Part shown: positions 1 to 8,297 of the stretch, one piece after another | Numbering within the stretch: the first letter of the stretch is position 1 | Layout: every line of letters starts with the position of its first letter | Assembly: GCF_002161235.1 (NCBI RefSeq) | Contig: NZ_NFHE01000024.1 | Coordinates: 1 to 35,342 of the forward strand | Reading direction: 5' to 3' | From: Pseudoflavonifractor sp. An85 | Lineage (GTDB): Bacteria > Bacillota > Clostridia > Oscillospirales > Oscillospiraceae | Length of the DNA stretch: 35,342 nt | Position numbers and translations under genes: made by a program | Notes under the pieces: generated by a model | Seen by the model: the letters and a program-made list of their open reading frames with translations, nothing else | Database searches by the model: none | Told to the model about the DNA's origin: nothing

Positions 1-3000
1 GAGGGAATCTGGCTGGGCTCGGGGCTGGGTTCGGGCGTGGGCTCAGGAGTGGGCTCCACGGCCGTCCACTTGGCAAACAGAGTCGTGTCGGCTTCCACAG
101 CTGTGGTGAAGTCGAAGGGAACGGTGCAGGCCTTGTCGGTGTACCAGCCGCCGAAGGTATGGCCTTCCCACTGGGGAGCGGCGGGCTCGGCCACGGTCTG
201 GCCGGGGAGCAGGGCCACGTCGGCCACGACGCTGCCGCCCTGGGAGTCAAACTGCACCAGCACGCGCTGGGCAGGCTCCACGCCGTTGGCGTAGCACATC
301 ACGTCATCCACCTGGCCCTGGAAGGGGTTGGTGGTGGAACCGATGCGGGCTACGGGGATGTTAAAGGAGGAGTAGGTAATGCCGGTCTTACCCTTGAACT
401 GGGTGGTGGCGTGCTCGTCGGGGAGGAAGGAACCCTCAGCGGAGATCTTCTTGCCGTCCACCAGCAGGTAGGTGGTGCCGCCATCGTTGGTGAGGGTCAG
501 ATCCACCCACTGGTCGCAGGGCAGATTGTAGTTGAATACGTACTCGTACAGCTCACGGGCGAAGCCCAGCTTCCAAGTGCCGTCCTGGTTGGCAATGGCC
601 TTGACGGTGTGCTCGCCGTAGGCGGCGTCCGCCTCCAGAAGAATCTGCTCGCCCTGGTTGGCGGCGCTGTCCTTATACACCCGGAGAGACACGGTGTTGT
701 TGGGGCCCATGACGTCCAGGCCGGTGGAGGCGTAAGCGTTCTTTCCGGAGAGGGTCAAAACGCCCTGGGTGAGGGTAGCGCCGTTGAGGGTCAGGTCCCG
801 GTTGTTGCCGGACCGGTCCTGGTTGTCCACGAAGGAGTACTGCACATACTCCTGGGTGCCGTCGGCCAGACTGACCAGGTGATAGGGGTTGGTGTTGGGG
901 GCGGTACCCAAGGTGGCCACGTCGGCCTTCAGGGTGTTGTAATCCCGGTCCAGGCCGTCGCCGCCGGTGCCCCACATCTTCACGCCCAGGGCGGGCAGAG
1001 CGTCCACAAAGCGTGCAAAGGAGTCGGTCTCGCTGATGCCGGCGGCCCGGGTGTCAATGTTGTCGTTCCAGATGGCGTAGCAGGCGCCCAGCATCTGGGA
1101 GGAGCCGGAGGGAATCCAGGTTCCGCCCATGTTCTCGGGCTGCCAGTTGTTGTACAGGGACTGGGTGTTCAGCCAGTCGCCGTAGCCGCCCACACCCTTG
1201 TTGCCAGGCACCATGTACAGGTCGACGTCAATGGTGTTGATGAGGCCAAAGCCCAGGTTGAACATCTGCTGGGGGTTGGCCCAACCGGTGTTCCAGATGT
1301 TCATCTGAGCGCCCTGCACGTCGTCTGCGGTGAAGGGAGCGCCTTCGCCGCCGCTCATCTGAGTCAAGCTGCCCCAAACGCGGACCTGAAGGCCCTTATC
1401 GTTTTCGATGTAGTCGATCATCTGCTTGAGGAAGTTGCGGTAAGCGGGGTGGCTGTCGTAGAACTCGTCAGCGCCGATGTGTACAATGGTGTTTTCGTCG
1501 TAGATGCCACAGTCAATGTACTCGTCAAAGATATCCTTGACCAGGTCGATGCCTGCCTGCTTGCTGATGTCCACGTGATCCACCCAGGGGTGGCCGCCAG
1601 CGCGCAGCTGGTTGAGAACCAGGTCGGGCTGCTTGAGGGTGTACATGATGTAGTTGGTGATGGACAGGGCGTGGGCGGGTACGTCGATCTCGGGAACGAT
1701 GTCCACGCCCAGAGCACGGGAGTAGGCCATAAAGTCCTTGAATTCCGCCTTGGTGTAGGCGTAGTCCTTGGAAGTCAGACCTTCCTTGTCAGACTCCAGA
1801 CGGAAGCCCTGATAGGCCTGACGCACAGCGTCTACGTTATCCTGGCTGGGATCTTTGGTGAGGTAGTCTTCCATGAAAATGAGGTTATCGCTCAGGTGTA
1901 CATGGAAGCTGTTCATCTTGTACCAGGCCATGGTCTTGGAGATCTCCTTGAGGGACTCCATGGAGTAGGGCTTACGGCCTACATCCAGCATAAAGCCGCG
2001 GTTTTCAAACTCGGGGTAGTCCCGGGCGGTGCCCTGGGCAATGGTGCCATTGCCGGAGAGCTTCAGAGCCTGGAGCACGGAACGGGTACCCCAATAGGCG
2101 CCGGTGGCATCGTTGGCCTGAATGACCACCTGGTCGGTGACCACCATGTTGTAGGTCTCCTTGTCAAAGCCGCCCTGATCGTGGTGGGTCAGGACGATAT
2201 CACCGGCCTGGGCAGTGCCGGAGACGATGGGCAGCTTCAAGCCGAACAGATCGCGAATGTCAGTCTGGAGCTCCTGGGCCACAGAGGGGAAGTTCTGGTC
2301 TGCCACAATGCGGCTGCCAGCGGTGAGGGTGAACACCTGGCCCTTCTGCTGGGCAGAGGAGTACCACTGGGCCAGCTCGGGGATCACGGAGGGCTTCTGG
2401 TTGCCTTCGTTGGCTTCGTTCACGCCGGGGATGGTCAGCTCCACGGTGGAAGTGCCGCAGTTGGTTGTGTCAGCTTTGTCCCGCACGGTGACGGAGACCT
2501 CCACCTTGGTGTCCACCAGGGGGGTGTGGATGGTGCCGGAGGCGTCCACCACCTGTTCATAGTTGCAGCCCCAGGTGGCGGTGTACTTCTCGGGTACCTC
2601 GCCGGTCATCACCAGCTTGCCGTCCTGAATGTTCAGGCTCTGGGCCAGGGCGGCGGCGGTGTTGGCGGGGGTGAGCACCACTTCAGACTTCTCCTGGTAG
2701 ACCTCGAACTCATACAGGGAGACGTTGTTCCAGTCTGCGCTGTAGGCCTCGATCCACACCCGGACATAGCGGGCCTCCACGGGCTGGTCGAAGTTTACCG
2801 TCTGAATGGGGGCGCTTGCGGGGGTGAGCTTCCCCTCAAAGGACTTCTGAGTGGTCCACTGGGTGCCGTCCATGGAGGTCTGTACATGCCACTTGTCGGC
2901 GTGGTCGTTCTCCCAGTAGAGCACAACACTGCCCACCATATACTTGGCGCCCAGGTTGTAGCTGATGGTGGGGTCCTTCACGTTCTGATCGGTGGCCCAG

Positions 3001-3698
3001 CGGGAGTTTTTGGAGGCCTTGTCGCCGTCCCGGGCCTTGTCAGCGGTGAAGGAAGTATTGGCCTCCACGTTGGTGGCGGTAGCGGTGACCCCGTCTTGAC
3101 GGGCGATGTTGGTCCCCTTGGGGAGGGTGACCAGTTCATCGCCACCGGGGGAGGTGCCCTCGGGCTTGTGACCGTACACCTCAAACTCCCGCACACCCAC
3201 GTTCCACCAGTTGTTGGCAGACTGGTCATACTTGGTCACGGACAGACGTACATACTGGGCCTCCACCTCCTGCTGGAGGGGGTGAGCGGCCTCACGGACG
3301 GGTTCCGCGCCGGTGATGGTGACCTGATCGGTCCACTGAGTGCCGTCTATGGAGGTCTGAATGGCGTAATCCCGAATGTTATCCTTTTCCCAGAACACCT
3401 GGAAGCTGGTAATGGTGCGCTTGGCGCCCAGATTCAGGGTCAGTGTGTGCTGGGTGGTACCTGCTCCATCGTTTTTGGAGCCCCAGCGAGACGCATTGGA
3501 GGTATCTCCGTCAATGGTCTTGTCGGCGGTGAAGGTATCGCCGTCGGTATCAGAGGCTTTTGCGGAAACCCCTGCCAGACGGGCCAAATTCACATCGCTT
3601 TCCCCTTCGGGTTGGCCTGCGGCAGAAGCCATCAGGCCGCCGGTGAGCATGACTGCTGCCAGGGCAGCGGCCAGCCATCGAGTTCGGTTTTTTTGCAT
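1..3698 (-). CDS. Secreted multidomain GH20 beta-N-acetylhexosaminidase (3' end cut by window edge)
   Basis: The protein should remove terminal N-acetylhexosamine residues from glycans outside the cell; mucin or other host glycans are the likely substrate (inference). The ATG at 3698 follows an AGAGGTG ribosome binding site. Visible order: signal peptide (about 1-28, ending near ASA-AG), two F5/8 type C (CBM32-like) modules (about 36-172 and 190-333), an Ig-like stretch (about 338-430), a GH20b-like domain (about 458-560), the GH20 barrel (from about 565) with the HIGADEF motif whose D744-E745 is the catalytic pair of the family, a LamG/concanavalin-like module (about 975-1120), and a Listeria-Bacteroides repeat (FDSQGG...GWYTD...LFAKW, about 1145-1212). 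A PTPEPTPEP linker then runs off the window, so a further cell-wall anchor or SLH module may follow. At least 1232 codons are present. The gene stands alone, with no clear promoter. A lacto-N-biosidase specificity cannot be excluded. Confidence 0.93.
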   Translation of the reverse strand, partial: MQKNRTRWLAAALAAVMLTGGLMASAAGQPEGESDVNLARLAGVSAKASDTDGDTFTADKTIDGDTSNASRWGSKNDGAGTTQHTLTLNLGAKRTITSFQVFWEKDNIRDYAIQTSIDGTQWTDQVTITGAEPVREAAHPLQQEVEAQYVRLSVTKYDQSANNWWNVGVREFEVYGHKPEGTSPGGDELVTLPKGTNIARQDGVTATATNVEANTSFTADKARDGDKASKNSRWATDQNVKDPTISYNLGAKYMVGSVVLYWENDHADKWHVQTSMDGTQWTTQKSFEGKLTPASAPIQTVNFDQPVEARYVRVWIEAYSADWNNVSLYEFEVYQEKSEVVLTPANTAAALAQSLNIQDGKLVMTGEVPEKYTATWGCNYEQVVDASGTIHTPLVDTKVEVSVTVRDKADTTNCGTSTVELTIPGVNEANEGNQKPSVIPELAQWYSSAQQKGQVFTLTAGSRIVADQNFPSVAQELQTDIRDLFGLKLPIVSGTAQAGDIVLTHHDQGGFDKETYNMVVTDQVVIQANDATGAYWGTRSVLQALKLSGNGTIAQGTARDYPEFENRGFMLDVGRKPYSMESLKEISKTMAWYKMNSFHVHLSDNLIFMEDYLTKDPSQDNVDAVRQAYQGFRLESDKEGLTSKDYAYTKAEFKDFMAYSRALGVDIVPEIDVPAHALSITNYIMYTLKQPDLVLNQLRAGGHPWVDHVDISKQAGIDLVKDIFDEYIDCGIYDENTIVHIGADEFYDSHPAYRNFLKQMIDYIENDKGLQVRVWGSLTQMSGGEGAPFTADDVQGAQMNIWNTGWANPQQMFNLGFGLINTIDVDLYMVPGNKGVGGYGDWLNTQSLYNNWQPENMGGTWIPSGSSQMLGACYAIWNDNIDTRAAGISETDSFARFVDALPALGVKMWGTGGDGLDRDYNTLKADVATLGTAPNTNPYHLVSLADGTQEYVQYSFVDNQDRSGNNRDLTLNGATLTQGVLTLSGKNAYASTGLDVMGPNNTVSLRVYKDSAANQGEQILLEADAAYGEHTVKAIANQDGTWKLGFARELYEYVFNYNLPCDQWVDLTLTNDGGTTYLLVDGKKISAEGSFLPDEHATTQFKGKTGITYSSFNIPVARIGSTTNPFQGQVDDVMCYANGVEPAQRVLVQFDSQGGSVVADVALLPGQTVAEPAAPQWEGHTFGGWYTDKACTVPFDFTTAVEADTTLFAKWTAVEPTPEPTPEPSPEPSQIP

Positions 3699-4159
3699 GT
3701 AGGACACCTCTTTCTTTTGAAATTGCGGGAGACCTTTGCCCCGGACCACCACCTGGAGACAAAACAAACAAAAGACCACATGCCCACTGCTCCATACAGG
3801 ATTGTCAACCTTTCCTATTGGGTGGATGCAGTGGCACATGTGGTTATGCCTGATAAAACAGTAACATCCCGCCGCCCATATTTTTCCTAAAACGATTGAA
3901 AAATAGGGAAAATTGTGCCTTGATTGTCCTCTTGGTATCATACTAACAGAACGCTCATCCTTCTGTCTACCTGCATTACACCCAAAAGTCAGAGGGAAAT
4001 ATTGTACATAACATACAAAACAAAGCGGTAATTTTTCGGGTTTACATATGATTCCATACAGTTTCAATATTTGGAAGAAAATTTATTAAAAAATTAAGAA
4101 AATGCGGAGAGGAAAAAGGAAAAATCCCTCCGTCGGGAAGGCCACGACGGAGGGATTTT
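3699..4159. other. AT-rich gene-free interval between the GH20 gene and mutS
   Basis: This 461-base stretch holds no convincing gene. It is clearly more AT-rich than its surroundings, especially 3880-4110. It contains the upstream region of the GH20 gene on the minus strand and the mutS terminator at 4121-4159. On the minus strand there is a TTGACA at about 3800-3806, but no good -10 box lies 16-18 bases downstream, so I do not call a promoter. An open frame on the plus strand extends into it to 3890, but it is the antisense shadow of the GH20 gene. Confidence 0.6.
4121..4159 (-). terminator. Intrinsic terminator of the zapA-mutS operon
   Basis: Perfect 15-bp inverted repeat (4121-4135 with 4145-4159, stem core ATCCCTCCGTCG) directly after the mutS stop codon. 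On the minus strand the stem ends in a run of T. A-rich and T-rich flanks on both sides mean it could also work on the plus strand. Confidence 0.9.
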
Positions 4160-6781
4160 TTATAGCTTCTGTTTGAGTTGGTACAGCAAATTCAGCGCCT
4201 CAATAGGGGTGAGGGTGTCCACGGCGGTGTTCCGCAAAGTCTCCAGCACCTCGCCGCCCGTCAGGTCCCCCAGGGTCATCTGCTCCTGGGGCTGGGCGGA
4301 CACAGTGCCCACGGGGGTCACCGCCCCCTGGCTCTCCAACTGGGCCAGAATCTCCCGGGCTCGGGCGATGACGGGGGCGGGCACTCCGGCCAGCTTGGCC
4401 ACCTCGATGCCGTAGCTCTGGTCCGCCCCGCCGGGGACAATCTTGCGCAGAAACACAATGTCGTCCCGCTTCTTTTTCACGGCGATGTGGAAGTTTTCCA
4501 CCCCGGAGAGCTCCTCGGCCACAGCGGTGAGCTCGTGGTAGTGGGTGGCAAAGAGGGTTTTGGCCCCCAACTTTTTGGCGTTGGCGCAGTACTCCAGCAC
4601 CGAGCGGGCGATGGACATGCCGTCGTAGGTGGAGGTGCCCCGGCCAATTTCGTCCAGAATGAGCAGGGAGTGGCGGGTGGCGTTAGAGAGCAGCTGGGCC
4701 ACCTCGCTCATCTCCACCATGAAGGTGGACTGACCTGCGGCCAGGTCATCGGAGGCCCCAATGCGGGTGAACACCCGGTCCACCACCCCGATGTGGGCCG
4801 AGCGGGCGGGGACGTAAGAGCCCATCTGGGCCATCAGTACCATGAGGGCCACTTGACGCATGTAGGTGGATTTACCCGCCATGTTGGGCCCTGTGATGAT
4901 GGACAGACGGTGGTCCTTGCCGTCCATATGGGTGTCGTTGGGCACAAACAGGCTGTCCTTCAAGGTGTGCTCCACCACCGGGTGGCGGCCCTCCTGGATG
5001 TCCAGTACCCCGCTCTCGTCCACCACCGGGCGGCAGTAGTTGCGCTCCACTGCCACCGTGGCAAAGGAGAGGAGCACGTCCAGCTGGGCCACGCACCCGG
5101 CGGCCCGCTGCACCTCCCGCACCCGTGCAGCCACCGTGTCCCGCAGCTGACAAAACAGCTGGTACTCCAGGGCGGTGATGCGGGTCTGGGCGGAGAGAAT
5201 CTCGTGCTCCAGGTCTTTGAGCTCCTGGGTGATGAACCGCTCGCAGTTGACCAGGGTCTGCTTGCGGATGTAGTCCTCAGGCACCAGGTCATAGTTGGAC
5301 TTGGACACCTCGATGTAATAGCCGAACACCTTGTTGTAGCGCACTTTCAGGCTCTTGATGCCGGTGCGCTCCTTTTCTCGGCCCTCCAGGGCCAGCACCA
5401 TCCCCGCGCCGTTGTTGAGGATATCCCGCAGGTGGTCCACCTGCTCATCGTACCCGGGGCGGATGAAATCGCCCTCCCGGATGGTGAAGGGGAGGCGGTG
5501 GTCGTCGTCCTCGTCCCGGATGGCCCCGTCAATGGCCTGTTGCAGGTCCTCCAGACCCAGCATGCCATCTTTGATGCCCTCCATGGCTCGGCCCGTGAGG
5601 GCCTCCAGCTGGGCAGCCAGGGCGGGGAGCATGGCAAGTCCCTGGGCCAGGGCCTTCATGTCCCGGGCGTTGGCGGAGCCATACCCCACCTTGCCAATGA
5701 GCCGCTCCAGGTCGGGCACCTGGCGCAGGGTGTGGCCCAGCTCCTCCCGGGCTACCAGATTGTCCACCAGGGCGGCCACTCCGTCCTGACGGCGGGCAAT
5801 GGCCAGAGGGGAGCGCAGGGGCCGCTCCAGCCATGCCCGGATCATTCGGTGTCCCATGGGGGTGCGGGTGCGGTCCAGCACCCACAGCAGGGAGCCCTTC
5901 TTGTCCTTGCTGCGCATGGTCTCGGTGAGCTCCAGGTTGCGGCGGGCGGTGAGATCCAGCTCCATGTACAACCCCTGTTCCGGCTGCTCCACCACCAGGG
6001 GGCCTAAGTGGGTCAAATCGGTTTTCTGGGTCTGGGTCAGGTACCCGGCCAGGGCCCCGGCGGCCTGATAGCACTGGGGGTGCTCCTGGGGCAGGGCATC
6101 TCCCGCCTGCCACAGCCCACAGCTCACCAGGGCGTCCACGGCGGGGGCGGGGTTAAACCACTCTTCGGGTGCGGTCTGGCACAGGCAGTCCAGCCGCTGG
6201 GTCAAAAACTCCGTCAGCTCCCCTTGGCGGGCGGCCTGGGGGGAGAGAATGGCCTCGCTGGGCGGGCAGGCGGAGAGCTGGTTGCACAGGTGGGGCAGCC
6301 AGTCGGTGCCGGAGAAGGGGGTGGTGTGGAACTGCCCCGTGGACACGTCGCACACTGCCACCGCGGCCTGATCCCCTTCCACAAACACAGCGCAGATGTA
6401 GTTGTTGCTGTTCTCGTCCAGCATCACGTCGTCCATGGCGGTGCCGGGGGTGACAATGCGCACAATGTCCCGTTCCACCAGACCCTTGGCGGTGGCGGGG
6501 TCCTCCATCTGCTCACAGATAGCCACTTTGTACCCCCGTTTGATGAGCCGGGCGATGTAGTTTTGGGCGGAGTGGTAGGGCACGCCGCACATGGGGGTGC
6601 GCTCCTCCTCCGGTTTGTTCCGGTCCCGGGTGGTGAGGGTGAGCCCCAGCTCCTGGGCGCCAATTTTGGCGTCGTCGTGGAACATCTCATAAAAGTCCCC
6701 CAACCGGAAGAACAGCAGGCAATCGGGATTGTCCTGCTTGATTTTTAGATATTGTTTCATCATGGGGGTGAGTTCCGCCAT
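4160..6781 (-). CDS. mutS: DNA mismatch repair protein MutS
   Basis: MutS recognises mismatches and small loops and recruits MutL. The mismatch-reading Phe-x-Glu motif is present (F30-Y31-E32 in GDFYEMF), as are the Walker A loop GPNMAGKST (about 631-639), the Walker B and signature block DEIGRGTSTYDG and the ATHYHEL motif near the end. The full MutS1 length of 873 residues is kept. A GTG start at 6790 is possible, but the AAAGGG ribosome binding site lies only one base from it; it sits 10 bases from the ATG at 6781, which I chose (protein begins MAELTPMMKQ). It is the last gene of the zapA-U32-maf-mreC-mutS run. Its partner mutL lies 7 kb away in a separate operon on the other strand, unlike the mutS-mutL pairs seen in many Firmicutes. 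Confidence 0.97.
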   Translation of the reverse strand: MAELTPMMKQYLKIKQDNPDCLLFFRLGDFYEMFHDDAKIGAQELGLTLTTRDRNKPEEERTPMCGVPYHSAQNYIARLIKRGYKVAICEQMEDPATAKGLVERDIVRIVTPGTAMDDVMLDENSNNYICAVFVEGDQAAVAVCDVSTGQFHTTPFSGTDWLPHLCNQLSACPPSEAILSPQAARQGELTEFLTQRLDCLCQTAPEEWFNPAPAVDALVSCGLWQAGDALPQEHPQCYQAAGALAGYLTQTQKTDLTHLGPLVVEQPEQGLYMELDLTARRNLELTETMRSKDKKGSLLWVLDRTRTPMGHRMIRAWLERPLRSPLAIARRQDGVAALVDNLVAREELGHTLRQVPDLERLIGKVGYGSANARDMKALAQGLAMLPALAAQLEALTGRAMEGIKDGMLGLEDLQQAIDGAIRDEDDDHRLPFTIREGDFIRPGYDEQVDHLRDILNNGAGMVLALEGREKERTGIKSLKVRYNKVFGYYIEVSKSNYDLVPEDYIRKQTLVNCERFITQELKDLEHEILSAQTRITALEYQLFCQLRDTVAARVREVQRAAGCVAQLDVLLSFATVAVERNYCRPVVDESGVLDIQEGRHPVVEHTLKDSLFVPNDTHMDGKDHRLSIITGPNMAGKSTYMRQVALMVLMAQMGSYVPARSAHIGVVDRVFTRIGASDDLAAGQSTFMVEMSEVAQLLSNATRHSLLILDEIGRGTSTYDGMSIARSVLEYCANAKKLGAKTLFATHYHELTAVAEELSGVENFHIAVKKKRDDIVFLRKIVPGGADQSYGIEVAKLAGVPAPVIARAREILAQLESQGAVTPVGTVSAQPQEQMTLGDLTGGEVLETLRNTAVDTLTPIEALNLLYQLKQKL

Positions 6782-6820
6782 GGGGTGCACGCCCTTTCTA
6801 TTTTCACAAATTGCCTGGAA

Positions 6821-6843
6821 AGGCTCCCCACGGAGGGGAGCCT
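6821..6843 (-). terminator. GC-rich stem-loop between mreC and mutS
   Basis: Perfect 9-bp stem (6821-6829 with 6835-6843, AGGCTCCCC/GGGGAGCCT), loop of five bases, starting a few bases after the mreC stop codon. It has no run of T after it on the minus strand, so it may only partly terminate, or may stabilise the 3' end of the upstream message and lower mutS relative to mreC. Confidence 0.4.
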
Positions 6844-6845
6844 GG

Positions 6846-7676
6846 TCAGGATTGAAATTGGGTAATCACATATACATACCGGATGTTTTCCACATCTGCA
6901 CTGGGGGTGATGATTCCGGTGCGGCTGATGCCGTCGGCCTCGGTGTTCAGGCTCTCCAAGGTGCCCAACAGCAGTCCCCCGGGGTACTGATCCCCCAGCC
7001 CCGAGGTGGTCACCTGGTCTCCGCTGATGAGCTGGGCATCCTGAGGGATGTAGGTCAGGCGCAGCTTGCCATCTCCCATCAGAGAGAAATCCCCCTGGGC
7101 CATGCAGCTGTCGTCGGTGCGGGTCACCCGCACCCCCAGCTCCAGACTGGGGTCCAGCACCGTGGTGACCAAACTCCAGTTGGTGCCCACGTCTGCCACC
7201 ACACCCACCAGGTTGCCGTACTGGTCGATGACGCAGTCGCCCTTTTCCACATCCTGGTCACTGCCGGCGTGGATGGTGATCTGTCGGCCCCAGTTGGTGG
7301 TGGAACGCTGGGTGACGGTGGCGGAGGCGTAGGTCCAGTCCGGGTGCTCCTGGGCCACCCCCAGCAGCTCTTGCAGCCGCTCATTTTCCCGCAGGGCGTC
7401 CTGGCTCTCCCGCACCTGCTCCTCCAGGTCGGCCAGTTGCTGCTTGAGCTGCTCGTTTTCCTCCAGCAGCTGGTCATACCCGGTGAGGCGGTCATACTGG
7501 TGCTGAAACCAGCCGGAGATGCCGCCGGTCACCGCCCCCACGGGGTTGGTGATGATTTGCACCGCATTGGTCAAGGGATTGAGGCCGGAAATGGCCGAGA
7601 CAATGGCCAGCAAAGCCGCCAGCAGCACCGCCGCCACCACCAACAGACCTCCGTTGTCCCGGAAAAAACGCTTCAT
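6846..7676 (-). CDS. mreC: Rod shape-determining protein MreC
   Basis: MreC links the cell wall elongation machinery to the MreB cytoskeleton. The 276-residue protein has the family layout: short cytoplasmic N-terminus, one membrane segment (about 10-30), a coiled coil (about 66-105, LLEENEQLKQQLADLEEQVRE) and a beta-rich extracellular part with DQDVEKGDCVIDQYGNLVG and a SGLGDQYPGGLLLG motif. The ATG follows GGGAGG, and the gene begins 12 bases after the maf stop codon, so it is cotranscribed with maf. mreB and mreD, the usual neighbours, are not in the window; mutS follows instead. Ribosome binding site, length and motifs all agree. Confidence 0.95.
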   Translation of the reverse strand: MKRFFRDNGGLLVVAAVLLAALLAIVSAISGLNPLTNAVQIITNPVGAVTGGISGWFQHQYDRLTGYDQLLEENEQLKQQLADLEEQVRESQDALRENERLQELLGVAQEHPDWTYASATVTQRSTTNWGRQITIHAGSDQDVEKGDCVIDQYGNLVGVVADVGTNWSLVTTVLDPSLELGVRVTRTDDSCMAQGDFSLMGDGKLRLTYIPQDAQLISGDQVTTSGLGDQYPGGLLLGTLESLNTEADGISRTGIITPSADVENIRYVYVITQFQS

Positions 7677-7688
7677 ACTGCCTCCCGA

Positions 7689-8276
7689 TTAGTGGTCTGC
7701 CATCTGGAACAAGTCCAGGCCAAAGCCAGCCAAAATGCGGCTCAGGCGGAAAATGGGCAGACCCACCACGTTGAAATAGTCTCCCTCGATGCCGGAGACC
7801 AGCATGGCGCCCAGACCCTGGATGCCGTAGGCGCCGGCCTTGTCCATGGGTTCGCCGGTGGCGATGTAATGGGAGATCTCCTCCGGCTCCAGCTCCCGGA
7901 AGGTGACGGTGGTGCACTCGTGCTGGGTCACCACCTGGTCCCCCTGGATGACGGTGAGGCCGGTGTACACATAGTGGCGGTTTCCGCTCAGGGCAGAGAG
8001 CATGGCAAAGGCATCCCGCTGGTCGGCGGGCTTGCCCAGCACCGCCCCCTCCAGAGCCACTACGGTGTCGGCGGCGATGATGAGGTCGTCGGGGTCGGCG
8101 TGTCCCGCCACGGCCAGGGCCTTGCGCCGGGACAGCTCCTCCACCACCTGGGCGGGGGGCATGTGCTCGTCCACCGTCTCGTCCACGTCGGGCGAGGTGA
8201 CTTTAAAGCCCCGCAGTCCCATCTGGCCCAGCAGCTCTTTGCGCCGGGGGGACTGGGATGCCAAAATAATGTCCAT
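7689..8276 (-). CDS. maf: Maf-family nucleoside triphosphate pyrophosphatase
   Basis: Maf enzymes hydrolyse non-canonical or modified nucleoside triphosphates to monophosphates and are tied to house-cleaning and division control. The N-terminal signature ILASQSPRRKELL is clear, followed by the conserved DVDE, SRRKA, IAADTVV, GKP and YTG blocks, and EPMDKAGAYGIQG near residue 150. Length is 195 residues from the ATG at 8276, which has AGGAGG ten bases upstream. A longer version from a TTG at 8297 would encode that ribosome binding site in its own codons, so I reject it. The gene begins 21 bases after the stop of the U32 gene and leads into mreC; a maf-mreC neighbourhood is common in Firmicutes. 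Confidence 0.96.
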   Translation of the reverse strand: MDIILASQSPRRKELLGQMGLRGFKVTSPDVDETVDEHMPPAQVVEELSRRKALAVAGHADPDDLIIAADTVVALEGAVLGKPADQRDAFAMLSALSGNRHYVYTGLTVIQGDQVVTQHECTTVTFRELEPEEISHYIATGEPMDKAGAYGIQGLGAMLVSGIEGDYFNVVGLPIFRLSRILAGFGLDLFQMADH

Positions 8277-8297
8277 AAAAATGGTTCCTCCTAGCAA

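Noticed and set aside
3795-3835. Promoter with TTGACA upstream of the GH20 gene
   Set aside because: The -35 box is perfect, but no acceptable -10 box is found 16-18 bases downstream.
159-3890. 1243-codon plus-strand open frame
   Set aside because: It is the codon-aligned antisense of the GH20 gene; its protein is low-complexity (Gly, Val, His, Leu) without domains, and the minus strand holds signal peptide, ribosome binding site and catalytic motifs.
4178-6007. Long plus-strand open frames opposite mutS, and similar ones at 8391-10370, 19038-20984 and 32050-34068
   Set aside because: Antisense shadows caused by GC-rich codon use in mutS, the U32 gene, proS and feoB. None has a plausible start site or family motif.
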